64,000 nt of DNA from Nymphaea colorata (Eukaryota > Streptophyta > Magnoliopsida > Nymphaeales > Nymphaeaceae), in contig NC_045138.2 of NCBI RefSeq assembly GCF_008831285.2, positions 41,531,115-41,595,114 of the forward strand, read 5' to 3'. Of this stretch, positions 22,901 to 34,069 are shown piece after piece. Made by a program: the position numbers and the translations under genes. Position 1 is the stretch's first letter. Each line of letters opens with the position of its first letter. The notes under the pieces were generated by a model. The model had not been told where the DNA came from, ran no database searches, and saw nothing but the letters and a program-made list of their open reading frames with translations.

Positions 22901-25900
22901 AGGTATCGAGGACAGTACCAGTACCAATACCAGTGTCAGACCTGACCCGTACAGGTACGCTGCCTTTACAGCAGTACCCATGTGACAATGGATGCTACCC
23001 ATTATTTCTTGCTTGTGACGGAACCAAATGAACAGGAGTCTGCATGTTTAAGCTTGGCTGGTCTGGTTAGTGTAATAAGTTCAACCCCTTGCTCAAATAG
23101 CACAAGCAGGCTTCTTATACAAATTCAGAAGCTTCTATTGGCAATATGAAAGAATGAGGACTTCCTTTTGGGAGCATTGGACTCCATTGTTGACTGATCT
23201 TCTCAGCTTGTAGAGAAAAGTGACTTCTTTTTTTCTGCAAGATTGTATCTATAATTTTTATTTATGCACTTTATCATGCTTCATTGCTTTATATTCTTGC
23301 CTACTCCTGGAGGAACATAAAACACAAAAAACCCGAATTATATCATCAATTTAGTTTTGTGTTTGATTAGTTTTTGGTTCTCTGTGTCTTACCACTCAGG
23401 TTTAATTATAATGTTTTGTATCTTAATTTACTTCCAAAGGACCATAAAAGGAACAAACCTGAATGATATCATGATTAGCCTTTTAGTTGTTTTTTTTAGC
23501 ACTCAGATTTAGTTTGTGCATCTTCATAATGCTTTGTATCTGAATACTTCCCAAAGGAACATCAAGGAACAAACCTGAATGATATCATAAAATTACTATT
23601 TTTTTGTAGTTGATGTTTTTGGTTCTCTAGCTACACTCAGGTTGTATACCATTAATTGGACATGGGTTGACAATGAGTTGTGGCCCATGTTCAGTCCATT
23701 TTATATATGATATATTGTGGAATGATGTTGACTAGATCAGTTTCTAGGTATCCCAATTTAATTTTTTTTTTTTTCACTAACCAAATATACTGTTTATTTA
23801 TTTGCGTGTGAAATAATGATGCAGTTGAATGCATAGAATTGTTGGTATGCAGCTAAATATTTTCAACCCTGTACGCATCGATTTTGTTTTAGCTCTGGTG
23901 GAATCCTGATTTCAATTCGTAATTTCATTTTATTATCCATATGTGCTAAGAACAATGATAAATTCTCAATAGGATTTGGATTTGTCAATGAGGCAGAAAT
24001 GCAAATGTTGTTTGCATTACAGTTCAGTTGCCGCTCTTGAATGATTGCATATTGACAAAGCTGTGTCATTTTCTGTTGGTGCTAATTATGTTTCTGCATT
24101 TCCCAGGGCTTTGTGCTTTCTCTTGTAGCGTGGATGGATGTTATTTGGCTCTTCCAGCAAGTACAAGTAAAGGATCTGTGTTGCTATACAATGCAATGGA
24201 GCTGCATTCACACTGTCAGGTTGAAGAGTTTCTTGTCTAATCCAAATAGACGTACTAACATCTATGACCACTGTTGCATCTTTTTCCCTTAATTCACAAG
24301 TTTTCCTGTAATTTCATTTGACACGGTAACTCATTAATAGTTGTTCATGCAATTGATAAGCTGAAACATCTTGCAGAGTCATGTCATGAATGTCCAAATT
24401 GATATTGTGATCAGAATGAAGTTCATATAGCAGCAATAGTTTATCTTTCATGTATCATGTAGAAACACACACCAAGATGGAGAGAATAAAAGGCTTGTCA
24501 AATATTGTCTGTTCTGGCTTTGTATCTTAGTGTGGTCTTTTCAAAATCAAAGGAAAAATAGGAGAAACCAGTGTTCTCTAATTTAGAGATAAAGGTAATT
24601 AGCATTCCATTTGGGGGGTTTTCTCAGCTAGTCCTCTCTCATTTCAAAGATTAGGTTTTAAAATATTGTAAATCGTGATCTGTAATACGTTTTCCCATTA
24701 TGTAGATATCTAGCTTGTAAAAGATTGGATGAATGAGACAAATTTTTCAGTTTCCAGCAGTATCATAAAATGTATACCCCATGTAAACTAAATGTGCTTT
24801 TTCTTGGCTATTAGGTTCCGCCTAAAACCTTCCTTGTCTCCTTTTTCTTTTTCCTAATTTCATAATTCATTCTATACTCTGCTTTACCTGTCTTTGAACT
24901 CCCATTTGTCATCTATTATATATGGATTTTTATGCATATTTATTTTCTGAACAACAGATAGATGCCCATCAGTCACCATTGGCTGCCCTTGTTCTTTCAG
25001 TTGATGGTACATATATTGGGACAGCTTCTGAGCAGGGGACAATAATCAGAGTTCATCTAGTTTCTCAGCCGGCAAAGGCATGTATCCTGAATTCCTTTTT
25101 TTTATTACCTTATCCTTCTCTGTGATGAATTAATGTTGATATTTTCTTTTTAACAGTCATATAATTTTCGAAGAGGGACATATCCATCAACTATTACATC
25201 TTTGTCATTTGGATCATCAAAACAAGCTCCAAACTTGCTTGTCGCAACCACCTCTACTGGTTCTGTTCATGTTTTCTCCATTGGACCAGTTATAAACCGA
25301 AGGTTCAGTTTTGGATTTGTATTGTTATTTAATTTATTTTCAATTAAAAAATTGCATTCATATCGTATTACTATGATTTGAGTTTCCTTTAGCATCAATG
25401 TTTGTCCTGTCATCCTCATCATTTCTGCTACTGCTTCTTCACAATTTTATTAAGGATACTTTTACTCCAAATTTTAATGTTGATGCTACTAAGCAAACTG
25501 CTGCTATTTTCTTAGTCTTAAAAGCCTTATATTGGAGATGTTTGATCTCTTTGTCTGTGAGCAGGAACATGTTCAGATAAATGTGTTTTTATTTTTCAGT
25601 AGTTGGAATTAGTAATCTTTCCTCAATGTTGACGAGTATGTGGATGTATAATATATGTTCCGCTATGTCACATGGTTGGGGTGTGTGTGTGTGTGCATGC
25701 ATATGTGTGTATGTACAACCAAATAAGATTATAGAAATAATTGGCAACAAATAATCAACACGCTCATAAATTATAAAAAGTTGTTATATTGATTTCAGTA
25801 ATTGTAATCAATAAAAGTAGCATAGTCAGTGCATTAAATTGAATTTAACCCCATTTGTCTCAGATTTCACAACTATGACAACATTTTTAGACAATAAATT

Positions 25901-27825
25901 GGAAAAACGAGCAAGTCCTCTAACAAAGAATAATCCCACTAAGTTTTGATGAACAAGATAAAAAATTATGTCTGTAAAGTAACAAAGCATACCAAAATGA
26001 CCTAAGAAAGAGAATTTGTTTTCACATTCTGATCAAAGTTAGTCTTGTTCAAACTTGACCAAGTCTGACTTTGAAATAAAAGTAGATTTTGAATTCACCC
26101 AGTACTTCTTTGACCATGTCCAGACGGGTTCATATGGGCATATCACTCAAACAAAAGTGCACGTGACATAGCCTTTCTATATTTTGATGGTTCAATCTTG
26201 CCTTTTATGGTAGACCTATCTAGTTTGTATAGAAAATCATTGATGTAAACACAGTTCTATTATTTGGAAATTCCTAGTGGGAGTTCCTAGAAAGGATGAA
26301 AGTTTGTGGAAACTATTCTTTTCTTTATGTTAGTGAGAAAAATATCGTGTAAGAAACTGTAGTTTACAGCTATCCTTTCAGTTCTTGGACATTTAATAGT
26401 TCCCTATATTATTCTGCCTTTTCCAGCCAGGTTTGTTGGAGAGAATTTGTGATTTTTTTCTTTCATTTTCTTTTGTTATCATGCAGTAATGTTTACCGAT
26501 CAAGTTATAATGGTTTCCCCAAACTCTCTTCTTTTATCACTTCTACATATTTATACATGCACATACATATAAATTTGGCATGCCGTGGTCAGTAATGGGC
26601 TGCAAAAATTTGTGCTTTCTTGACTTTTTTTTTAGCTAACTATTTAACCTAATTTTCGTACCACTTTAGCATTAAAAAGTTCATATAAGCATGACAGATT
26701 AATTCTACAGGCCAAAGAGATCGGTCAGTCTGCTTACAACAATAATTCCTGATAAAATAAGTGATGCACTTGATCCTGGCCATCATTTTGTTCTCCAAAA
26801 TGCTATTCCAGCTGGTGTAAAGAGGTAACTCTTGTAACTTATAATAATTATTTCACATTTGTGGTTATGTAAGTGCATTTCATTAGGTCAACTTCTGCAG
26901 CTGTGCAACAATTCATGTCAATGATGAAGCTTTTGCTGGTCCATCTGTTACATCACGTGCCACATCTAGGTGAGTTTCATGTCAGCATAATAACTTTTGT
27001 TTGGAAGATTTTGGAATAGGATAGCCAGTGCAGGTGTGGATGCTTCGTCAAATTATTTCCTTTTAATCTTGCTTTATGTGAATCTTAATTTTGATCAAGC
27101 ATACATGTTTCTACTCAAATTTGTGGAATGTGGTAAACAGAAAGAGTCAGGGTGATAATACCTAGCGTGGATCTATAAGCAAGATATGTAGCACTTGAGT
27201 CCAAATTTAGTCCTATCTATTCACATTTGCAGTAGAATTATCTGATCTGAGGTAGTTGGATATTAAACACCAACAATGGTGATGAGGTCCAAGAATTTGA
27301 AGTTGGAGTCTTCCCTGGGAACTTGAAAACGTCACAGTTGTCAAATATTGGTTTTTTCATAGTAACAAAAGTGGGTGCTAGATGCGAGGGTCATGAATTT
27401 GTAACAAAGAGTAGTAAGAAGAGAGAATGTTTGCCTGTCAGTTAAGGGCTGTGAACTCGGTCTTTTAACTCTGTGCTGGTTCTTCCTCGTTCCTGTGGTT
27501 TGAAAACAAGTATATTACACCTGGGTTGCATGAATGTTCAGTTATTGGGATTTAATATATTACAGTCCTGAACTGCATGAACTGATCGCATTGCAGTATC
27601 CAATGATAGTGTACCTAGGTTTCATACTCTCCTAATTTGTGTGCGTCTGACAGAAAGAGGGAGTTCAAAATTTTCACGTGTTAAGTTACTGTACCATTTG
27701 GCAGGGCGTCAATTTTCATCCTATCATACAATGGCTATTTCCAGGAGTACAGTTTAACTCTAAACGATTCAGGCATCTCGACATGGAAGCTGGAGCGTGA
27801 ATTTAATTTACTGATAAGGATGTAA
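19959..27825 (+). CDS. ATG18b: Autophagy-related protein 18b (PROPPIN)
   Basis: Seven-bladed WD40 beta-propeller of the PROPPIN family. It binds PI3P and PI(3,5)P2 on the phagophore through an FRRG motif and supports autophagosome formation with ATG2. Eleven exons join in frame: 19959-20056, 20195-20268, 21344-21417, 21569-21678, 22254-22345, 24107-24219, 24958-25077, 25157-25302, 26711-26824, 26901-26969 and 27705-27825, giving 376 aa. Conserved blocks are SASFNQDG, FAIGTTDGFKIFNA, LLAIVGAGEQPSLSPRRLC, DTIDTVPNPKG, SYNFRRGTYPSTI (FRRG at about 231-234), SDALDPGHHFVLQNA and NGYFQEYSL. The SPRRL stretch and the short length point to the b type rather than to ATG18a or the long f-h types. The intron after exon 7 starts with GC (AAG/GCATGT); the nearest GT donor would bring a stop after three codons. 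Two ATGs stand at the start; the first is used. Introns 5 and 8 contain MITE-like repeats. A longer alternative C-terminus is possible. Confidence 0.93.
22489..22999. mobile_element. MULE-type MITE in ATG18b intron 5
   Basis: The element (about 22525-22990) is flanked by the 9-bp direct repeat GATGCTACC (22516-22524 and 22991-22999). The ends are inverted: TATGTCACATAGGTAC on the left and the complement of TTGTCACATGGGTAC on the right. The interior has degenerate GGTACNGGTAC-type words, a GTGTGTATATA tract and no ORF. On the left the duplication plus 18 bp of the terminus is itself repeated (22489-22515), a 27-bp tandem repeat. A 9-bp duplication with inverted ends fits a non-autonomous Mutator-like element. 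Confidence 0.7.
23320..23600. repeat. Degenerate tandem repeat, about 115-bp units
   Basis: Three diverged units in ATG18b intron 5 share TTTTGGTTCTCT-like and AAACCTGAATGATATCAT-like segments (the latter near 23455 and 23572, with a decayed copy near 23330). Confidence 0.6.
25664..26170. mobile_element. MITE-like repeat in ATG18b intron 8
   Basis: The termini are inverted over 11 bp: TATGTCACATG on the left, and the complement of TATGTCACGTG on the right. As in the 22525-22990 element, a GTGTGT tract follows the left end and there is no ORF. No 9-bp target duplication is recognisable, so the boundaries and the link to that element are tentative. Confidence 0.45.
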
Positions 27826-29221
27826 TATAATGTTGAAAGCCTTTTTCTTTTTGTATGTACATATGGCGACTGTTGTTAATAGCATGCACTTTTTTCCCTG
27901 GCAATGATGTTTTCTGGATTCGTCTCTTAGCTGCTTGCACAAAAATCACTTTTCTGTGCTAGTTCGCATTAATTGAGAGGTTTCCCGAAGCTTCTGCACA
28001 CCAAAATTCTGTGTTGCTTGTCCAGCTTCTGGACAAAGTGGTGAGAAGTGATGGAAATTCTTCTGCTAGGAAGGAAAAAGAAAAGCAGAATACCAGCATG
28101 GGCATGGATAATGCTGAACATGCAGCTGATTCTCGGGAATTTCTTTGAATGAAAATTCTTGTTGGACCAAATAAAATGACTGTGGAAAGTATCAATAATA
28201 TTCATAAACAGGAAGGCGAATATAACACCACAGCATTGTCACGTCATTCTTGAGTTTTTATCGGAGAGGTCTTTCTCAGGGATTAACAAGAACATTTGTT
28301 TGTCTTTGAAAAATCTCACAATTCAAAAAATTTTAAAATAGAAAATAATAGAGAAACTAAAGAATTTTGACTTTTTTTTCACACTTTTCATTCAACTTCA
28401 TTGTAAAATTCCGAAATAATTATTAAAATTTTGAGACAAAATTTTTTTGCTTTCGCCATTATCTCAAGATGCATCATTTTTTCACATCCTTTGTTTTTCC
28501 TTCTTTTTTCTGTTCTATCCGATGCTTTGGAAAAAGCAGCAATTGTGATGATGCATCACAGCAAAAACTACTTAAAAGGTCAAATGAACGTGATAATGGC
28601 AATCCACTTTCATATATTATGGTCATGGAAGTTTTCGTCCCATTCTGTATATTGCATTAATGATTGAACTTGTGATAAAGCCAAAATGTTGCTTATACTT
28701 GCTAATGCACCTCTCTCCGAATACATCATATCTGGATGACACATAAAACATGGTCGAAAGCCAATGTTTCCCGCACAAAATAAATTGTTTCAAGCATCGA
28801 AATTTTATCAGCGATCTTTTTCACCGCAGTAAGGTCCGCGATAAAACATGCCACTTTCAGCTCCACTGACGTTCAAGAATGTCTTTCTTCTTCTCCAAAG
28901 TATATGACCTTCTGACCGTTACGGTAAAACTGCAGCCAAATTCGAGGAAGAAAATCGACGACACTGCTCAACCGTTAAAGCAAGATGAGCAGCAAACATG
29001 CCAACTGCACCTTAAGTTGTATGGATGCTGCTCACTTGTGATCATTGCTCACATTGTGGATTGAGCAACTCATGTGAAGCTGTGATCACATCCCCAACAC
29101 GTGTTAGCGATCTCCACCATTGGTACCAAACAGGTCCCACCTATGATGGCAACCAGAAACAAGAGAGAGGGAGAGAGAAAGCTCCAGGAACCAGTCACTG
29201 AGAACCAGAGAAGCAGAGAGC
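27826..29221. other. ATG18b 3' region and intergenic spacer
   Basis: Contains the presumed ATG18b 3' UTR, including a 56-codon open stretch that could be an alternative last exon (27980-28148). The rest, including 28200-29100, shows no supported gene. Confidence 0.5.
27980..28148 (+). other. Possible alternative terminal exon of ATG18b
   Basis: If a donor that overlaps the annotated stop (AT/GTAATA, exon ending at 27821) is joined to an acceptor at 27979 (GAGAG), the reading frame stays open for 55 more codons and ends with TGA at 28146-28148. The added tail would be charged (Lys/Glu-rich), with a Leu/Val-rich segment near its start. This would extend the protein from 376 to 431 aa. I do not know such a tail in ATG18b, so it may be chance open sequence in the 3' UTR. 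Confidence 0.3.
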
Positions 29222-30708
29222 ATGGTCATCTTCTTGAGGATTCCAAACAGGCCCTTCTGCCAAGCCCCATTCTTCGGCACAGGAAGAGCCTCATGGCTGA
29301 GCACAAGAGCATGCCACCACCCAGTTGGCGGCCTTTTGGCAGCTGCAGTCGTTTTCTCCGCTGCCAACTCCCTCGAGCCGCCGGAGACGCTCTCTAACGT
29401 CCCACAGACGCTTTCCGGTGGGTCTACTGGCGCTCTATGCAAATTTATGCAGTTGAATTAACGGGGTTGGCCGTCTTGCAGGGGATGACGGAAAGGCCGC
29501 CAGAATCCAGAAGCCCAAGTCAAGGCGTGCCGAATCATGTACCGTAAAGTGTGTGACCACGTGCATCCGCGGCGGTGCTGGATCACCTGGAGAAGGCCCT
29601 TTAAACGCCAGGAGGTATTTTCCATTTCCTTTTCTTCTTTTTTATTCCCTTCTCCAAATTCTACAACGTTGTTAAGACATATCTTTTCTTATTTTCTTAA
29701 AAGTATGGCTTATATCTATCAATAATGCTGGTTTTTATAAATATAGGCAAGCTATTATGATATGGCATTCTACATATTCATTAGTTAAATCTGCATATAT
29801 CCATTAGCTAACTAAAACAAGTAATAAATATCCAACGGATCAAATCCGGGATAACAATCGTTCAAAATCATGTTTGGTACGCTAAAAACTGACAAAATCT
29901 TCAAACTAGATTGGAGCTACTGGCATCCCTGACAGGTCGGCTGTTCAGGTTATGCAATTTATGAACCAGGCCGGCTGCATGAACCTACTAGCTAGAGATT
30001 ATCACTTGATGTCATTAAAACAAGGGAAATAACATCTACCTAATGCAGTTTTTTTCCACTTCTTCGCAGGCCCCTTGTGGTATTCAAACAAGGATTCAGG
30101 AGTCGGCAATATTGGTAAGCCTTGTACTTCCCAAAATTGAACTCAGCTCTCTCTCTCACACACAAACTTGGTTTCTGCTTCTTAATGTTTTTCCTAACCA
30201 AGCATGCTGCTGAACTTGCTCCGTTGTTTATTTGGCTTAGCACATTTCCTAAATATGATCCACAGGATAGGAAACACATTAACTTATCCCTGCAAATGGA
30301 ATATAACCCATGACCTGGTTCAATTTGGTGAAACCAGTCAGTTAATCTGGATCTGGTCAGTCAGGAAAGTCAGATTTGTCTTTAGATCAGACCATCACAT
30401 TGCAGGAAAACAAGTATAAAGAGCTGATTTGGCAAAGGCAAACGCTTGTAGTATCAAATATGAATTGTCGACGCTTAAACCTAATTCGAACCAGTTGCTT
30501 CCTGATCCGTGAATGTCTTAGCCTTGTCACCCCTCCTGTATTTTGCAAAATTGGAGACGCCATAGTTCTTATTTTTTTTATCAGTAGGATCTTTTTGGAT
30601 TTTCCATAACTATGTAGAATTAAGCTTATCTGGGTTCTGCTGGATTTCAGCCTGATTGAATGCTCGGATATCTGTAACCTCATCAAGGATGGTGAAGATG
30701 GAAGTTGA
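29222..30708 (+). CDS. Conserved plant protein with two CX3CX3C motifs
   Basis: Four exons with consensus GT-AG introns (29222-29417, 29482-29614, 30070-30114, 30651-30708) give a 143-aa protein. The N-terminal 65 residues are rich in Arg, Ser, Ala and Pro with a hydrophobic stretch at about 35-50 (GGLLAAAVVFSA). This resembles an organelle transit peptide followed by a membrane or thylakoid-transfer segment. The C-terminal half is highly patterned: Cys85-x3-Cys89-x3-Cys93, a glycine turn (IRGGAGSPGEGPLN, 94-107), a basic stretch (VVFKQGFRSRQY) and Cys125-x3-Cys129-x3-Cys133. I recognise this arrangement as a conserved land-plant family, but I know of no established function or symbol. The paired cysteines could bind metal or form disulfides; that is inference. 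It lies 1.4 kb after ATG18b on the same strand and runs towards the ABCA1 gene. The splice phases all match, which strongly supports the model. Confidence 0.85.
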
Positions 30709-32545
30709 TGAGTTCCTCATTATCTCAGGAAAATTCCTTTTTGTTGTATAAAGATCAATCTCATTTGTTTGGTTTAGATAAAAGGCGATTCTATTGACCT
30801 TAATGTCACTACACAGAGAGAGGGAGAGCGAGCGCACATGGTCATCGTGCATCGGATACAGTCGAGCAGGTTCTGCCCTTACCCTCAGTGGTACCAAAAA
30901 GATGAAAAAGAACTTGATTTTTCTTTTCAAGTCATCAGATATTGAGTTCTTCGTGTTGCGATGGGAGCGGAGCTGCGCTTTCAATTTTACCAACTTTCCC
31001 TTCAGTTTGTTTTCAATTCTGTTTTTGTATGTTTGAACGTGTATTTGAAAGGAGAAAAAAAATCTTCACGTCAAGAATTACGCTCAAATTTAGTGAATTG
31101 GCATAGAAAAGAGTGGGAGTGTTTTCATCCGATCAGGCATAAACCGCGCCTAAAGGTCAACACTCATCAGTTGCAACACCAAATCATGTGTTTCCGGCTG
31201 TTCGACCCCGCGGCTCCTGATCAACAAGAGGTTGATCCAGCTCGCTGACCAGGGTATGAAATTTTCAGAAGTTTTTTATACACAGATGTTCAGAGAATGC
31301 CTCATGACAACTATGGTCTTCCTCAGAGTTGCAGAAAAAAAAATAGTGATTGCCCCCTTCACTCCTGCCTCTATCACTAGGAGGTTGGTCTTGGTCTTAA
31401 TCTTTATGTTGAAAAATGTAAAAGCCAAGAGTTCAAATACCCAGGGGGGGAATTCCATTTGTTACCGTGGTTTAGCAAAGACGTCTTGTGTGTGTGTATA
31501 TATATGACTGTCGACTGAACCATCCGGCCATAATTTTTAACACTTTTAAGAACGGCTACTAATTTGAATTTTTATACCTAAGACAATGACAGTCAATACA
31601 TAAATTATATCTTTTCGAACATACGAGTTTTGATTCATTCTTAATGAAAGGATGGGAGCGTACCTCCACAGAAACATGAGTTTTATAAGCTAAAACATTT
31701 TGGCATTAATCATTAAACCTTAAAGATACCTTATTAAACATTAAAAAATACATATTTTTCTACATGAACTTATTGATACTTTCGTTATAACGATCACATC
31801 CACGCAGCAGATGGTCCTGCTGCGTGGATTGCAAGGTTTTACGATCCAACAGAACGTTGGCTGATCGAAGTGTCTTTAACACGGGGATGATGGTTTACAC
31901 TTCTTTCCCGCTTCATGGCTTTCTCCATCTAGATGTCCACTTAAGATTTATATATGTAACCATATGATGTGGAGAAAAAGTAGTAGACAACACTGAAAGC
32001 GCCAAATAAATTTCATTGATTGGTTGTATACATGTACATACTACATAGTACCATTTGGGGCATCATGCGTTCTTCTTTGTGCTTCGGCGATTGATATAAG
32101 ATTTAACATTTCAAAAAGTAAAATTACCCTTTGGTTTTCTATTAGTAGTCAGCTTTATGTACTCCACGGTAACCAGAAAACTCCCTTTACCTAAAATTTG
32201 TTTCTTTCTTCTGCTCCATTTCCCACTTTATTGCTTCCTCGACCAGCGGTATGCTAGTCTAATAAATTTTAAGCATCCACTCACCCACTCTCTTAATTAT
32301 CGCTTCTACATCCATTTCAGTTTGCTGGTAACTGTGGTCTGTACACTATTGGATGCCTCAGACCCAGTAACATGTTACAAGTAACACAAAACCTGAACTC
32401 GGTGTGAAATTTTCTGCAAGACATGGAAACACCAATTAGAATGGAGTTTTATATTAATATAGAGGCCTCGGAGAAAGAAATGCAATAGTGGGTGATAAGA
32501 AGTTAACTGATCGCTGAACTTCCCCTCTTAATACCAACTTGACAT
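30709..32545. other. Spacer between two convergent genes
   Basis: Holds the presumed 3' UTRs of the CX3CX3C gene (+) and ABCA1 (-). I see no further exon, RNA gene or defined repeat, apart from a short inverted repeat around CAGCAG near 31807-31822. Confidence 0.6.
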
Positions 32546-34027
32546 TTATGAGTTTCCAGCAAAGTGGTTGAAAATGGTCTCCAATGTGGATTGGCTGATA
32601 CTGTACTCTGATATTCCAAGTTTGCTCCTGGTAATGTTCTTCTAGCTTAGACATTACACAAAATCAGAAAAAGATGTAAATAGCAGTGCAGACCAAATAT
32701 ACCTATTTCGCTCCAGGTGTCCAAAGATTTCAGCAAGAGAAGAATCCTCTCCATATGGCAACTGAGGACAATTTTGTATCAGCACATTTCAGCAGATACA
32801 TAGCTGGATGCAAATACCACAAAAAAGTACAAACTCCACCAATATGCAGAAGCATTAAGGAGTGGCACCAGTGTTACATAATACATATAAAGGAGAAAGA
32901 AAGAGTCTGAGTAGATTTCACCATCACGGAATCATTTTCACATTCATATTAACAATTCATGATCTGTATTACTCAGTAAATGTAATTCTGGTGTTAAAGG
33001 AAACAAAATTTCATTAAAAATGACATCAATGTAACATAAATATTTGCATTTAAGAACTTCCTAACTTGCATTAGGTGAACTTTGGAACAAACAACGTGAA
33101 CAACGTGGAAGTAATGACACGAAAAGACTACCAAGCATGAGCATATAATTTCAAGTCTATAAAGAACCTGAAATCACATACCTGATACTTGATGTTAAGA
33201 CCACTGAGCCCTTGAAATATTGCTCCATGAAACGTGGAAAGGATAAAAGAATCAATCAGTGAATATTTCTCCTCAGCCAACCACCACTCTGAAAATATTC
33301 TTAATGGAATACCACCTATCCATACGTCCAGAAAACAACTTAGAACCTACAGCAACTATACTCAATAATTGCGTCTGACAAATATAAAAAAAAAAAAAGG
33401 AAATTAAGATAATAACATACAATACAATTTTACAGGTCACCAGGCCGTACACATGCAGTACAAACCCAACAGTTGGGTCAATTCGACTAGTTGAAACAAG
33501 AGAGAAAACATTGTGCACGAAAGTAACCCGCTATATTCAGCACAGGCACGTGAATTGATGGAAAATAATGGGTCTTACATGTGTCTTCTTCAATCTACAA
33601 CTACAATATCTTCATCTGGTCCTAGCAAACTGTCCTCTTCCATTCAGGTAAAAAATTTAGAGATTCCCTCATCAATGAAAAAAATAGATATCTGGCGCAC
33701 TCATTAGAGGAACTTTAGTTCCTTTTGGCCTTAAGCTGCATAAATACCAGCAAAATATAGCTTCTGAAATCTGCAGCCAAATCATATTTTTGAAGAAACC
33801 AACAACTTGGCACAGTGACGGTGCCACCATATGAAAAAGGCAAAAAAAAAAAAAAAGTAAAGTGAAGGACTGGCACAAGAAAGAAAAAAATCACAGCCAT
33901 TTTCTCCACCACTCTTATATGTTGATATCTGTCACATGGGCATGAGGTGCAGGTACGAGTGCAGGAGCATGCCGGTGTAGGTGCGGCAAAAATTTCGAAA
34001 AAAAACCTAGGTGCAATTACAACAATG

Positions 34028-34069
<42 letters not shown>

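Noticed and set aside
25071-25125. ATG18b exon 7 read through, or ended at the nearby GT
   Set aside because: Read-through ends in a stop after 16 codons; the GT donor gives a stop after three codons. The GC donor restores the conserved FRRG frame.
32639-32645. An earlier acceptor (GCTAG) for the last ABCA1 exon
   Set aside because: It does not match the phase of the preceding exon; the acceptor ATTACCAG before 32627 restores ERNR-SKLGI in frame.
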